This document shows positions 7,791 to 16,228 of a stretch of 26,535 nt of DNA, piece by piece (positions within the stretch are counted from its first letter, which is position 1; each line of letters begins with the position of its first letter). The notes under the pieces are model-generated. The model worked only from the letters and a program-made list of their open reading frames with translations, made no database searches and had not been told where the DNA came from. This DNA comes from JADFMN01 sp964529975 (GTDB lineage Bacteria > Armatimonadota > Fimbriimonadia > Fimbriimonadales > Fimbriimonadaceae): the NCBI GenBank assembly GCA_964529975.1, contig CAZGXW010000040.1:1-26535 (forward strand). The letters are read 5' to 3'. Made by a program: the position numbers and the translations under genes.

Positions 7791-8798
7791 TTGTCGGAGA
7801 TCCTCTCTCAGGGTGAAATCGAGGCGCTACTCCAGTCGCTGAACTCAGGCGACGGGAGCCCTGCGCCGGTCGAGCCTAACCTGCCTGCCAAGACCGGTAG
7901 CCGGAACGCAGCCCGCAACCTATCGGCGCTTTCCTACGAGGTCTACGACTTTCGTCGCCCGGACAAGTTCAGCAAGGAGCAACTCCGTACGCTCCAGATG
8001 CTGCACGAGACCTTTGGGCGCCTCGCCGGAACAAGCCTGTCGGCCTACCTGCGCAACAGCGTCCACATCGACTTGATCTCGCTTGAGCAGGTTCCCTACG
8101 AGGAGTACCTCCGCAGCATCAACCAGTCAGTCTTCACGATCACATCGCTTCCGCCGCTTACGGGACAGTCTGTGCTCGAAGTTGAGTTCTCGCTCGTGTT
8201 CACGATGCTCGACAAGATGCTCGGCGGCCCAGGCCGCGCCATCGATAGGACAGTCTTGACCGAGATCGAAGAGCCCCTCGTTCGCCAAATGATAGAGCGA
8301 CTGCTGATCTCGCTCAAGGCAGCCTGGGAAGGTGTGGTCGTGGTCAACCCTTGCGTTGAAGGTCTCGAGACCAGCGCCCAATTCGTGCAGATCGCCCCAC
8401 CGAGCGACATCGTTGTCAGCATCCTGTTCGAGGTCCGCATTGGCGAGGCGCGGGGCGCCATGAGCCTTTGCATCCCCTACATGGTGCTCAAGCCGATCAC
8501 CGCCAAACTCAGTTCGCAGAAGTGGTTCGTGACAGGCCAGCGACGGCACACTTCGCAGAGCCGCACCTTGCTGGTCAACCACATTGAGAACACAAACGTC
8601 GACTGCAGCGTCGAACTTGGCACTGCCGACGTTACGATCCGAGACTTCGTCAATTTGAAGCGAGGCGACGTCGTCGTCCTCGACCAGAAGAAAGACCGCG
8701 ACCTCATCATGAAGGTCGGCGGCGCGCCCAAGTACCTTGGGCTTCCTGCCCTCGAAGGCAAGAACGTCGTTTTCACTATCACAGGAGCCCACTCGTAG
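7791..8798 (+). CDS. fliM: flagellar motor switch protein FliM
   Basis: FliM is the middle layer of the C-ring; it binds phospho-CheY and sets rotation direction. The 335-residue protein starts with the CheY-binding peptide (LSQGEIEALLQ, residues 5-15), has the CheC-like middle domain (about 45-235) and a C-terminal SpoA/FliN-like domain (about 255-330, with ELGTADVTIRDFVNLKRGDVVVLD). Length and order are normal. The start is TTG at 7791, chosen because the conserved N-terminal motif begins there and AGGA lies 8 bases upstream. It is the first gene of the flagellar operon; fliY starts 9 bases after its stop. Confidence 0.96.
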   Translation: MSEILSQGEIEALLQSLNSGDGSPAPVEPNLPAKTGSRNAARNLSALSYEVYDFRRPDKFSKEQLRTLQMLHETFGRLAGTSLSAYLRNSVHIDLISLEQVPYEEYLRSINQSVFTITSLPPLTGQSVLEVEFSLVFTMLDKMLGGPGRAIDRTVLTEIEEPLVRQMIERLLISLKAAWEGVVVVNPCVEGLETSAQFVQIAPPSDIVVSILFEVRIGEARGAMSLCIPYMVLKPITAKLSSQKWFVTGQRRHTSQSRTLLVNHIENTNVDCSVELGTADVTIRDFVNLKRGDVVVLDQKKDRDLIMKVGGAPKYLGLPALEGKNVVFTITGAHS

Positions 8799-8807
8799 AG
8801 AAGAGCC

Positions 8808-9686
8808 ATGCCAGACATGACACCAGAATCGATCTTGAACTTCGGCAACGTCCAGAACCAAATCTGGCACGTCGTTGCGAACACCGTCAGTGAGTCCGCG
8901 AACGCCGAAGTCAGGCTGACGTCGCCCAAGACGGACTACGTCTCCCCATCTGCGCTCTTCGCCGAGGCGGCCGAGCCAAAGGTCGTCATCCAGTTTTCGT
9001 TCTCTGACCTCCCGGACTCGAACCAGATCATCTTGATTCCTCACGAGACGGCACTTGCGCTGGCTTCGGTCATCAAGAACGAGCAGGTCAAGGAGATCAA
9101 TGACGGACTAGTCAGCGAACTTCGACCTGTGTTCGAGGCCTATGTGCAGGGCGTTTGCCTTGCGATTGGCCAACTCCACGGGAGCGCCGTCGTCGCCAGC
9201 AACCTCTTCATCCGCTATCAGTCGCTCGCCTTCCCGCCCAACATCCAAGGAAGCGAGGCCGTGTTCGCCACCAACGTGGACTTTGCCGTTGAGGACTACA
9301 CAGGGCGCGTCTCATGGTTCGTCGACTCGGAGACGGCACGCATGATCCTCGGGATCGAAGACGCAGCCGAAGAGGAGCTACCGACCCCTGCCCGACCTCG
9401 TCCGACCGCCGGCAACGAAGAAAGCCTCGAAATCCTCATGGACATCCCGCTGCAGATCAGCGTGGAACTCGGCCGTGTGAAGATGGTCGTCAAGGACGTC
9501 GTCGAACTTGGCTCCGGCTCGATCGTCGAGATCGACAAGGCCGCAGGCGAGCCCGTCGACGTGCTGGTCAACGGCAAGATCGTCGCCCGAGGAGAAGTCG
9601 TCGTCATCGAAGACAACTTCGGCGTCCGCATCACTGAGATCCTCAGCCAGCAGGACCGACTGGCTAGATTGCGCGAGGTTGCTTAG
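8808..9686 (+). CDS. fliY: flagellar motor switch protein FliY/FliN with divergent CheC-like N-terminal domain
   Basis: The C-terminal ~75 residues (from about 210: LEILMDIPLQISVELGR, then VVELGSGSIVEIDK and EVVVIEDNFGVRITEI) are a textbook FliN/SpoA domain, forming the lower C-ring that contacts the export apparatus. The 292-residue protein is much longer than classic FliN (~100-140) and the N-terminal ~195 residues resemble a CheC-like domain in position and helix/strand pattern, as in FliY of Gram-positives and Thermotogae. I cannot find the E-x2-N phosphatase motifs of active CheC/FliY, so CheY-P phosphatase activity is doubtful. Pro-rich linker at about 190-200. Start ATG 8808 with AGAAGAG upstream. 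Its stop overlaps the fliO GTG by one base (TAGTG). Confidence 0.88.
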   Translation: MPDMTPESILNFGNVQNQIWHVVANTVSESANAEVRLTSPKTDYVSPSALFAEAAEPKVVIQFSFSDLPDSNQIILIPHETALALASVIKNEQVKEINDGLVSELRPVFEAYVQGVCLAIGQLHGSAVVASNLFIRYQSLAFPPNIQGSEAVFATNVDFAVEDYTGRVSWFVDSETARMILGIEDAAEEELPTPARPRPTAGNEESLEILMDIPLQISVELGRVKMVVKDVVELGSGSIVEIDKAAGEPVDVLVNGKIVARGEVVVIEDNFGVRITEILSQQDRLARLREVA

Positions 9687-10174
9687 TGAAGCCCTTCGCC
9701 ACGCTATCGACGCTCGCTCTGGCCGCCTTTGTTGGCGCCCAAGAGCAGGGCATTGGCACCAAGCCCGACCTGGTCGTTCGCGGAACGCAGAACGCGTCCG
9801 CGATCGGACTCATGGACATGGTGCAGATGGTGGTGGCGCTCGGGATCGTCTTCGTCTTGCTCAAGTGGGCCCTTCCCAAAGTCATTTCGAAGATGAACAA
9901 GAGGATCGTCGCGAAGGACGGCTCCAGCATCGAGATCGAGGAGTCGGCAAGTTTTGGTGGAGGAAACCTTCAGATCGTTACTGCCCGAGGGCGGACCCTG
10001 CTCCTTGCGGTCAGCCAGGCCGGTGTGACTTGCCTTGCTGACCTCACAGAGAGGAAGGCCGAGGCGCAGAAAGACGCTCCGGCGTTCTTCGAGCTCGTCG
10101 ACAACGCCACCGCCGAGTCAGCGGACGACAAAGACCTCATCGCGCTCGATCGCTTGCGCAGGCTCACTGGCTAA
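9686..10174 (+). CDS. fliO: flagellar biosynthesis protein FliO
   Basis: FliO is a small bitopic membrane protein that helps assemble the FliP ring of the flagellar export gate. The 162-residue product starts with a cleavable-looking signal (residues 1-18, LALAAFVGA), then a transmembrane segment at about 36-55 (MVQMVVALGIVFVLLKWALP), and a cytoplasmic domain with the FliO pattern of short beta strands (LQIVTARGRTLLLAVSQAGVTCLADL). The GTG start overlaps the fliY stop by one base, implying coupled translation. fliP starts 3 bases after its stop. Sequence conservation in FliO is weak, so the call rests mainly on topology and position between fliY and fliP. Confidence 0.9.
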   Translation: MKPFATLSTLALAAFVGAQEQGIGTKPDLVVRGTQNASAIGLMDMVQMVVALGIVFVLLKWALPKVISKMNKRIVAKDGSSIEIEESASFGGGNLQIVTARGRTLLLAVSQAGVTCLADLTERKAEAQKDAPAFFELVDNATAESADDKDLIALDRLRRLTG

Positions 10175-10177
10175 GGG

Positions 10178-10999
10178 ATGACCACCACCACTCAAAAGAC
10201 ACGACCGTCCGGCAGTGCAAACCTCACGCGACTTGTGAAGTTTGCAAAGCCGCTCTTGATCCTCGTCTTGCTGATTGTGGCTGGCGTCGTCCTCGCCCAG
10301 CAACAGGGTCAACAGGTCCCCATCCCGAGCCTGAACCTCGGCATAGGTGGCGAGAGCGACAAGGAGCAGATGAGCACATCGCTCAAGATCCTCGCGCTCC
10401 TCACTGTCCTCAGTCTTGCACCGGCGATCCTCATCCTGACGACAGCGTTCACGCGCATCGTGATCGTCCTCAGCTTTGTGCGCACCGCGCTTGGCACGCA
10501 GAGTATCCCGCCCAACCAAGTCATCATCGGGCTCAGCCTGTTCCTCAGCTTCTTCGTCATGGGGCCAACGTATCAGAAGATCAACACGGAGGCCATCCAG
10601 CCCTACATGGCGGCCGAGAACCCCATCTCGTTCGACGAGGCCGTCGAGCGCGCCGAGGGGCCACTGCGCGACTTCATGCTGCAGAACACTTACGAGAAAG
10701 ACCTCAAGATGTTCTTGGACATGCGCGGCGAGACCGTTCAGACACGTGAAGACGTGCCGATCATGACGCTGATCCCGGCCTTTGTCATCAGCGAACTGAA
10801 GACGGCGTTCGTCATAGGCTTTTACATCTTCCTTCCGTTTGTCGTCATCGACCTCATCGTCGCAAGCCTGCTCATGGGCATGGGCATGATGATGATGCCG
10901 CCAGTCGTCGTGTCGCTCCCTGCGAAACTCCTCGTGTTCGTCCTGGCAGACGGATGGTCCGTCTTGGTGCGAGCAATCCTCGCCGGGTACGCCACGTGA
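10178..10999 (+). CDS. fliP: flagellar type III export gate protein FliP
   Basis: FliP forms the pentameric core of the export gate in the basal-body membrane patch. The 273-residue protein has an N-terminal hydrophobic signal-like segment (about 24-40, ending VVLAQ), then the conserved LSLAPAILILTTAFTRIVIV and FVRTALGTQSIPPNQVIIGL blocks, a periplasmic loop, and the C-terminal LIPAFVISELKTAF and FLPFVVIDLIVASLLMGMGM blocks. It is slightly longer than usual because of the N-terminal extension. The stop TGA lies within the fliQ start (GTGA overlap of 4 bases). Confidence 0.97.
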   Translation: MTTTTQKTRPSGSANLTRLVKFAKPLLILVLLIVAGVVLAQQQGQQVPIPSLNLGIGGESDKEQMSTSLKILALLTVLSLAPAILILTTAFTRIVIVLSFVRTALGTQSIPPNQVIIGLSLFLSFFVMGPTYQKINTEAIQPYMAAENPISFDEAVERAEGPLRDFMLQNTYEKDLKMFLDMRGETVQTREDVPIMTLIPAFVISELKTAFVIGFYIFLPFVVIDLIVASLLMGMGMMMMPPVVVSLPAKLLVFVLADGWSVLVRAILAGYAT

Positions 11000-11262
11000 C
11001 GGACGGCGTCGTTCTCGATCTCGCCCAGCAGGGCATCACTGTCGCCCTGATGGTTTCGATGCCGATCTTGGCAGTCGCGCTGTTCTTCGGTCTTGCCGTC
11101 AGCGTGTTCCAAGCGGTCACGCAAGTCCAGGAAATGACCCTCACCTTCGTTCCTAAGATCATTGGAGCAGCGGTAGTGCTCGTCTCGATGGGCGCGTGGA
11201 TGCTCGACACGATCGTTCGCTATGCCACCCTCTGCTTTGAGCAGATCGCGAAAGTAGGATGA
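10996..11262 (+). CDS. fliQ: flagellar export protein FliQ
   Basis: FliQ is a two-helix membrane protein surrounding the FliP/FliR gate. With GTG 10996 as start the product is 88 residues, the family size; the frame extends upstream to 10954 but that part overlaps fliP and matches nothing in FliQ. Visible are two membrane hairpin helices (residues about 15-40 and 48-72) joined by the conserved FQAVTQVQEMTLTFVPKI block. The start overlaps the fliP stop by 4 bases and the stop overlaps the fliR start as ATGA, so translation is coupled on both sides. Confidence 0.96.
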   Translation: MTDGVVLDLAQQGITVALMVSMPILAVALFFGLAVSVFQAVTQVQEMTLTFVPKIIGAAVVLVSMGAWMLDTIVRYATLCFEQIAKVG

Positions 11263-12020
11263 GCCTCGACGCGACCCTGATCGTCACCTTCTTCAGTGCA
11301 TTCACGCGCTGCAGCGCAATGGTCATGTCGTCGCCAATCTTTGGAACGAACGTGCCCGTCAAAGTCCGAGTGATGTTCTGCCTGGTTTTGTCGATGGCGC
11401 TCGTCCCTGTCCTGCGCGAGCACACGACTTCGGTCCCCGAGAACATGGCGGCGCTCGTGATGATGTTCGCAAAGGACGTCGTCATCGGGCTCCTGATTGG
11501 CGGCATGATCCAGATCCTGCTCGCCGGGTTTCAGATGGCCGGCGCGTTCCTCGATGTCCAGATCGGCATCGGAGCGGCGCAAGTGTTCAGCCCGATGTTC
11601 GGCGGAACGTCTTCCCCACTCAGCCAGTTCAAGTTCCTTCTAGGCCTGGTGCTGCTCTTGCTGATGGACGGCCACCACTTCATGTTCCAAGCGTTTGTGC
11701 ACAGTTACGAGATGGTCGGACCCTCTGTCGCGCGCATTGGCGAGATGCAAACCACGCTGATCGCGTTCCTGGGCCAAGTCTCGCTTATGGCCCTTCAGAT
11801 CGCCGCCCCGGTCGCCGCCGTCTCAGTGATCGTCGACGTCGCCGCAGGACTTGTCAACAAGGCAGTTCCGCAGACGCAGCCATTCCTTCTAGCTCTTCCC
11901 GCGAAACTCATGGTCGGCATCTTTGCGCTCGGCCTCGGGCTTCCTGCGATGGCAGTCGCCACGAGGGCAGGCGTCGACTTCACGTTCCAGCAAATGTCTC
12001 GCATGCTGGGAGGGCCATAA
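11259..12020 (+). CDS. fliR: flagellar export protein FliR
   Basis: FliR is the single-copy gate subunit that caps the FliP ring. The 253-residue protein has about six hydrophobic segments and family landmarks: FFSAFTRCSAMVMSSPIFG near the N-terminus, GLLIGGMIQILLAGFQMAGAFLDVQIGIG in the middle, and QIAAPVAAVSVIVDVAAGLVNKAVPQ followed by the conserved LPAKLMVG near the C-terminus. ATG 11259 overlaps the fliQ stop by 4 bases. flhB starts immediately after its TAA. Confidence 0.96.
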   Translation: MSLDATLIVTFFSAFTRCSAMVMSSPIFGTNVPVKVRVMFCLVLSMALVPVLREHTTSVPENMAALVMMFAKDVVIGLLIGGMIQILLAGFQMAGAFLDVQIGIGAAQVFSPMFGGTSSPLSQFKFLLGLVLLLLMDGHHFMFQAFVHSYEMVGPSVARIGEMQTTLIAFLGQVSLMALQIAAPVAAVSVIVDVAAGLVNKAVPQTQPFLLALPAKLMVGIFALGLGLPAMAVATRAGVDFTFQQMSRMLGGP

Positions 12021-13100
12021 ATGGCAGAACAACCAGCAGGCGAAAGGACAGAGGAAGCAACGCCGCGCAAGCGGCAAGAAGCACGCAAGAAGGGCACTGT
12101 AGCCAAGTCCACCGACCTTGCCGGAGCCCTTTCGCTCCTCGTCTGTGCCCTTATGCTCCCAGGCGTGATGCGGGCCCTTGGCAACGGCATATTCACCACG
12201 CTCGGCAGTTCAATCATGGAGGTTCCGCGAGAGATCAGCGCAGCGAGCGTGATGAACTTCGTCTCCGCTCTCCTCGTCCCCGCGCTTATGGCGATGGCCC
12301 CGCTGATCCTCGTAATCATGGTCGTCGGCCTTGCCGTTAACTTCGCCCAAGTGGGCTTCGTGCTCAGCGGAGAGGCCATGAAGCCATCGTTCGAGAAGAT
12401 CAACCCGCTTGCGGGCTTCAAACGGCTGTTCTCGGTCAGAACCACGTTCGAGGGAGTGAAGGCAATCTTCAAACTGTTCCTCTTCTCGTGGATCGCGTAT
12501 GGCGTCGTGGTCTCGCAATGGTCGACCCTCATTGGCTTGGTCTACTTGGCTCCTGCAGAGGCGGCTTCCGTCATCGGAAGCATCATGCACACGATCCTCG
12601 TCCGAATCGCCGCAGTCTGGCTCGTCCTCGCAGTCGCCGACTACATCTTCCAGCGCAAGCAACTTGACAAGCAATTGAGGATGACCAAGGACGAACTCAA
12701 GCGCGAGATGAAGGAGCAAGAGGGCTCCCCAGAAGTCAAGACCGCGATGTTCCACCGGCGGCGAAAGCTTCTCAAAGGCGGCCTCGCAACCCGGTTGCGG
12801 GAAGCAGACTTGATCGTCACAAACCCGACCCACTTTGCTGTCGCGCTCAAGTACAAGCGCAACGAAATGCACGCCCCAATGGTCGTGGCCAAGGGCCAGG
12901 ACTACCTCGCCCTCAAAATCAGGGAGATGGGCGGCGACTTGGACATCCCCGTCATCGAGAACCCGCCCCTGGCACGAGCGCTCTATAAGCAGTGCGAGGT
13001 CGGCGACTTCATACCGCGCGACCTCTTTGCGGCCGTCGCCGAAGTCTTGGCCTACGTGTACAAGAGCGTGAAGTCCGCACGCAAAGCCAGAGTCGCTTAG
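12021..13100 (+). CDS. flhB: flagellar export switch protein FlhB
   Basis: FlhB controls the switch from rod/hook to filament export. The 359-residue protein has the basic N-terminus (TEEATPRKRQEARKKG), four transmembrane segments up to about residue 210, the basic linker rich in KQLDKQLRMTKDELKREMKE, and the autocleavage motif N-P-T-H at residues 268-271 (VTNPTHFAVALKY), which is intact. The C-terminal cytoplasmic domain follows with the conserved PVIENPPLARALY block. It starts directly after the fliR stop (TAAATG). The operon ends here: no flhA follows, and the next gene is convergent with a 4-base overlap. Confidence 0.97.
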   Translation: MAEQPAGERTEEATPRKRQEARKKGTVAKSTDLAGALSLLVCALMLPGVMRALGNGIFTTLGSSIMEVPREISAASVMNFVSALLVPALMAMAPLILVIMVVGLAVNFAQVGFVLSGEAMKPSFEKINPLAGFKRLFSVRTTFEGVKAIFKLFLFSWIAYGVVVSQWSTLIGLVYLAPAEAASVIGSIMHTILVRIAAVWLVLAVADYIFQRKQLDKQLRMTKDELKREMKEQEGSPEVKTAMFHRRRKLLKGGLATRLREADLIVTNPTHFAVALKYKRNEMHAPMVVAKGQDYLALKIREMGGDLDIPVIENPPLARALYKQCEVGDFIPRDLFAAVAEVLAYVYKSVKSARKARVA

Positions 13101-14764
13101 CCTAAGATCTCCCGTGCGCGTTTGATCGCCGCTTCCACGCTCTGGCACAAGTTCTCGGTACCGACGACCTGCTCGAACTCCGCACGCTGCATCAGCCGCG
13201 CAGGCTGACCGCGCATGCCGCATAGGATCAGCGTCCTGCCAGATTCAGCAAGCGTGGAGGCCAAGTCCTCGATCGCGTGCAGGCCCGTGCCATCGATGGC
13301 CGTCATGTTGCGCAGGCGCAGCACGACGACAGGAGGAAGGCTCGCCACGTCTTCAAGGACGACGCCCAACTTGTCCGTCGCACCGAAAAGGAACGGCCCG
13401 TGTACGCGGAATATGCGCACCCCTGACGGAATGTCCTTGTACTGGAGGATGTGCTCTTCGCCCTCCCTAATGTACTCCTCGGTCGCCTCTGTGACCGTCG
13501 TCGTGTCAGTCACCCGCTTGATGTACAGGAGCGCGGCGAGAACGAGCCCGGCCGTCACTGCTACCGTAAGGTCTGCGAACACGGTGAGCATGAACGTCAC
13601 GAGCCACACGGCGATGTCAGCCTTGCTCAGCCGTAAGATCCACGGTATCTCAGACCATTCGCCCATGTTGTAGGCGACCATCATCAGGATAGCGGCGAGA
13701 ACGGCCAACGGAATGTGACCAGCGACCGGAGCCCCGACAAGGAGCACGACCACAAGGACGACGGCATGGACGATCCCGGCCACAGGCGTCTTGGCTCCGC
13801 TACGGATGTTGGTCGCAGTACGCGCGATCGCGCCGGTCACCGGGATTCCGCCCACGAGCGGGGAAACGACGTTCGCTACGCCCTGGGCAACGAGTTCTGT
13901 GTTTGGCTGATGCTTGTCCTTGCTCATCCTGTCCGCGACGACGGCAGACATGAGCGACTCGATAGCCCCGAGGATCGCAATTGTGAACGCAGGCCCGGCC
14001 AACCTTGCCGCTTGAGTCAGGTCGAACAACGGCACCTGCACGGCGGGCAGGCCTGTCGGTATTCCCCCAAACGCCGAGTCGATCGTCGTGACGGGCAACC
14101 CAGCGAGGCTCGATACTCCGGTAGCGACAACGAGGACAAAGATCGAAGCAGGCACCTTGTTGGCCCAAACACGAAACGCGACCAACACGAGCAGGCTGCA
14201 GGTCGCCAAGGTTGTAGCCGAAGGATTGAGCGTGTTCCAGTGGTCGGCGATCGAGACCAACCTCGGAACAAACTCTCCAGGAACTTTCGCGATCTCCAGC
14301 CCAAAGAACTCCTTGATCTGAGTGCTCGCGATCAGTACGGCGATTCCGTTTGTGAAGCCGATCACAACCGGCCGCGGAATGTAGTCGACCGCACTTCCCA
14401 GGCCGGTTGCACCAAGAACGATCAAGATCACTCCGGCCATCAGTGTCGCGATGTACAGCCCGGAAACGCCGTGCTCCTGTACGATCCCGAACACGATCAC
14501 CACAAAGGCGCCTGTCGGCCCAGCGATCTGTGTCCTGCTTCCGCCGAGCAACGAGACGATGAGGCCCGCGGCTATCGCGCAGTAGATGCCCGCCTCTGGC
14601 TTGACGCCGCTGCTGATCGCAAACGCCATCGCGAGCGGCAGGGCCACGAGCCCGACCGTAAGGCCCGCAACAAGGTCGTGTGCAAGCGTCTTGCCCGAAT
14701 AGCCGCGTAGGCTATGGAGCAGTTTGGGCGCCCATTCGGGCAGCGGCGCGCGGCCTTCCTTCAA
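13097..14764 (-). CDS. SulP family anion transporter with C-terminal STAS domain
   Basis: SulP proteins move sulfate, bicarbonate or related anions across the inner membrane. The 555-residue protein has the SulP entry motif (LAHDLVAGLTVGLVALPLAMAF, about residues 27-49), about ten to twelve hydrophobic segments with GPTGAFVVIVFGIVQEHG and IPRPVVIGFTNGIAVLI blocks, and a STAS domain (about 435-550) containing LRLRNMTAIDGTGLHAIEDL. The anion cannot be told; a bicarbonate or sulfate role is equally possible, and no carbonic anhydrase or sulfur gene is adjacent. The start is TTG 14764; no ATG or GTG fits, and the nearest SD-like GAGGTGAG is about 20 bases upstream, so the exact start is uncertain. 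Convergent with flhB, overlapping by 4 bases. Confidence 0.93.
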   Translation of the reverse strand: MKEGRAPLPEWAPKLLHSLRGYSGKTLAHDLVAGLTVGLVALPLAMAFAISSGVKPEAGIYCAIAAGLIVSLLGGSRTQIAGPTGAFVVIVFGIVQEHGVSGLYIATLMAGVILIVLGATGLGSAVDYIPRPVVIGFTNGIAVLIASTQIKEFFGLEIAKVPGEFVPRLVSIADHWNTLNPSATTLATCSLLVLVAFRVWANKVPASIFVLVVATGVSSLAGLPVTTIDSAFGGIPTGLPAVQVPLFDLTQAARLAGPAFTIAILGAIESLMSAVVADRMSKDKHQPNTELVAQGVANVVSPLVGGIPVTGAIARTATNIRSGAKTPVAGIVHAVVLVVVLLVGAPVAGHIPLAVLAAILMMVAYNMGEWSEIPWILRLSKADIAVWLVTFMLTVFADLTVAVTAGLVLAALLYIKRVTDTTTVTEATEEYIREGEEHILQYKDIPSGVRIFRVHGPFLFGATDKLGVVLEDVASLPPVVVLRLRNMTAIDGTGLHAIEDLASTLAESGRTLILCGMRGQPARLMQRAEFEQVVGTENLCQSVEAAIKRAREILG

Positions 14765-14815
14765 CTGGGTCGAAGCAAATGTTACTCACCTCGCAATCTG
14801 TATCGAATCGTGCAC

Positions 14816-14847
14816 AAAAAAAGCCCCGGACCGGTTTGGTCCAGGGC
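14816..14847 (-). terminator. rho-independent terminator of the S41 protease gene
   Basis: On the minus strand a 10-bp stem with one mismatch (GCCCTGGACC / GGTCCGGGGC) and a 5-base loop is followed directly by seven T. It begins 20 bases after the stop of the S41 gene and precedes the sulP start. It is the cleanest intrinsic terminator in the window and separates S41 from sulP transcription. Confidence 0.88.
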
Positions 14848-14867
14848 ATGCAATGGAGACTGAAAAA

Positions 14868-16145
14868 CTATGCGGCTGCCATGGTCGAAGACGCGCCCTT
14901 CAAAGCCTTCACCGCCGCTTCGACAACGGGATCCTTTCCGTCCTCGCTAGGTTGCCCACCGGCCTCGATCGTCGGTTGAATCGGGTTGCCCTCGATGCGC
15001 ACTCCCTTCGGGGAGATGTAGTCGCTGACCGGATACTGGAGAGACCAACCCTCCGGCAGCCTTGCGTAGGTCGAAGCCAGTACTGCGCCGGCTGTCCGCT
15101 GTCCCACGCTGATTGCACCGACCTGCTCCTTCAAGACGAGCGTCGTGATCTCGCTCGCGCTTCCCGAGCCCCTGTTCGTCAAGACCGCGATCTTGCCAAG
15201 GAACGGCTTGACGTTCCTGTTCTCCCGTGACTTTGCCTTGTTCTCGACCCACTTCGCGATAGTAGCGGCGTCGGTCGGCGCGTCTGGGTTCGCCTTGGTG
15301 TAATCGTCTGCCGTCCTCCGATTCACGAAAACCCCTGTCTCAGTTCCAACAGGAAGAAGGAGTCCGAGCAGATGGTTCATGTTGTTGACCGCACCGCCTC
15401 CGTTGCTCCGCAGGTCTAGGATCAGGAACTTCGCCTTTGCAGCGTCGCCCAAGAGTTTCTCGATGTTCTCTCTGCTGTATCCCGTCGAAAACGTGTAGAC
15501 CTTGAGCATCGCGGTCTCTTCGTCGACCCAAGTCAGGGTCTCAGGGCGCACGGTCGAATAGCGTTTGATCTCCAGTTCGGCGGTCTTCACCTCGCCGTTC
15601 GACTTCTTGATCTCGACCTGCTTCTTCGTGCCCTCTTCTCCGTTCAGTTCGTCTGCGCTTGCCGGCTTCTTTCCATCGATCTTGGTGATGATGTCGCCGA
15701 CCTCCAGGCCAAGGTCTTTCGCAGGGCCTCGATCTACGACGCGGTTGACACGCAGTCCCTCCTCGTGGGGCACCACAGACGCCCCAGCACCCACCGTACT
15801 CGTTTGGCCGCGAGCAGCCGTCGAGCGCGGGTTCGCAAGGCGGATGTGGCTGAACCCGAAGTCGCGGAGCGCTTGGTTCACGATCCGACCGAAGGCGGCC
15901 TCGTCAGCGGCAGCATCGATCTCCGCCTGCCGCTTGGAAACGAACTCGGTCCACTTCTTGAAATCGACTCCTGGCACGAAGGCTCGGGTCGTCACCGTTT
16001 CTTCGATCCCTTTGAGGATCGCAGCCTTCGTTTCTGCGGTGAACGCCGGGGGCGTCGCCGCCGCCGTCTCTTGGGCTAGTGCCGTAACGACCAAGAACGC
16101 CAGGCCCGAAACCAGGCTGGCTAGGCGAACGAAAGCGCGTGCCAT
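14868..16145 (-). CDS. exported PDZ-containing S41 family peptidase
   Basis: S41 peptidases are tail-specific or tricorn-like serine proteases acting outside the cytoplasmic membrane. The frame is open from 16382 but the true start is ATG 16145: the product then begins with a signal peptide (residues 1-25, ending VTALAQ). After an N-terminal helical segment comes a PDZ domain (about 135-215, with DRGPAKDLGLEVGDIITKIDG) and the S41 domain (about 225-405), including FLILDLRSNGGGAVNNM and NRGSGSASEI, whose Ser329 or Ser331 is the expected nucleophile. The usual CtpA 'T.GK' with catalytic Lys reads QRTAGAV here, so the Ser/Lys dyad is not evident; it may belong to the S41B-like group. The length of 425 residues is normal. 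A terminator follows. Confidence 0.9.
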   Translation of the reverse strand: MARAFVRLASLVSGLAFLVVTALAQETAAATPPAFTAETKAAILKGIEETVTTRAFVPGVDFKKWTEFVSKRQAEIDAAADEAAFGRIVNQALRDFGFSHIRLANPRSTAARGQTSTVGAGASVVPHEEGLRVNRVVDRGPAKDLGLEVGDIITKIDGKKPASADELNGEEGTKKQVEIKKSNGEVKTAELEIKRYSTVRPETLTWVDEETAMLKVYTFSTGYSRENIEKLLGDAAKAKFLILDLRSNGGGAVNNMNHLLGLLLPVGTETGVFVNRRTADDYTKANPDAPTDAATIAKWVENKAKSRENRNVKPFLGKIAVLTNRGSGSASEITTLVLKEQVGAISVGQRTAGAVLASTYARLPEGWSLQYPVSDYISPKGVRIEGNPIQPTIEAGGQPSEDGKDPVVEAAVKALKGASSTMAAA

Positions 16146-16228
16146 AGAGGCTAATACGGGCCAGGGGCACCGAAGTTCAGCCGATTCGCCGAGGCAAGAG
16201 CCGTCCCAATGTACACTCCGGAGCGTCG
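16146..16228. promoter_or_regulatory. divergent promoter region between the S41 protease and mcsB
   Basis: Both flanking genes must be transcribed outward from these 83 bases. On the minus strand TATTAG (16151-16156) ends 5 bases before the S41 ATG. On the plus strand TACACT (16212-16217) lies 11 bases before the mcsB ATG, with GGAG (16220-16223) as SD. No clear -35 is visible for either. No CtsR-type heptad repeat is seen. Confidence 0.3.

Noticed and set aside
8127..9044. 305-codon minus-strand frame across fliM and fliY
   Set aside because: It crosses two well-supported genes and has a composition typical of shadow frames.
12210..13223. 337-codon minus-strand frame antisense to flhB
   Set aside because: FlhB is unambiguous; the antisense product is His/Asp/Arg-rich with no recognisable fold.
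13715..14710. 331-codon plus-strand frame antisense to the SulP gene
   Set aside because: Charged, low-hydrophobic translation antisense to a canonical transporter; no motif.
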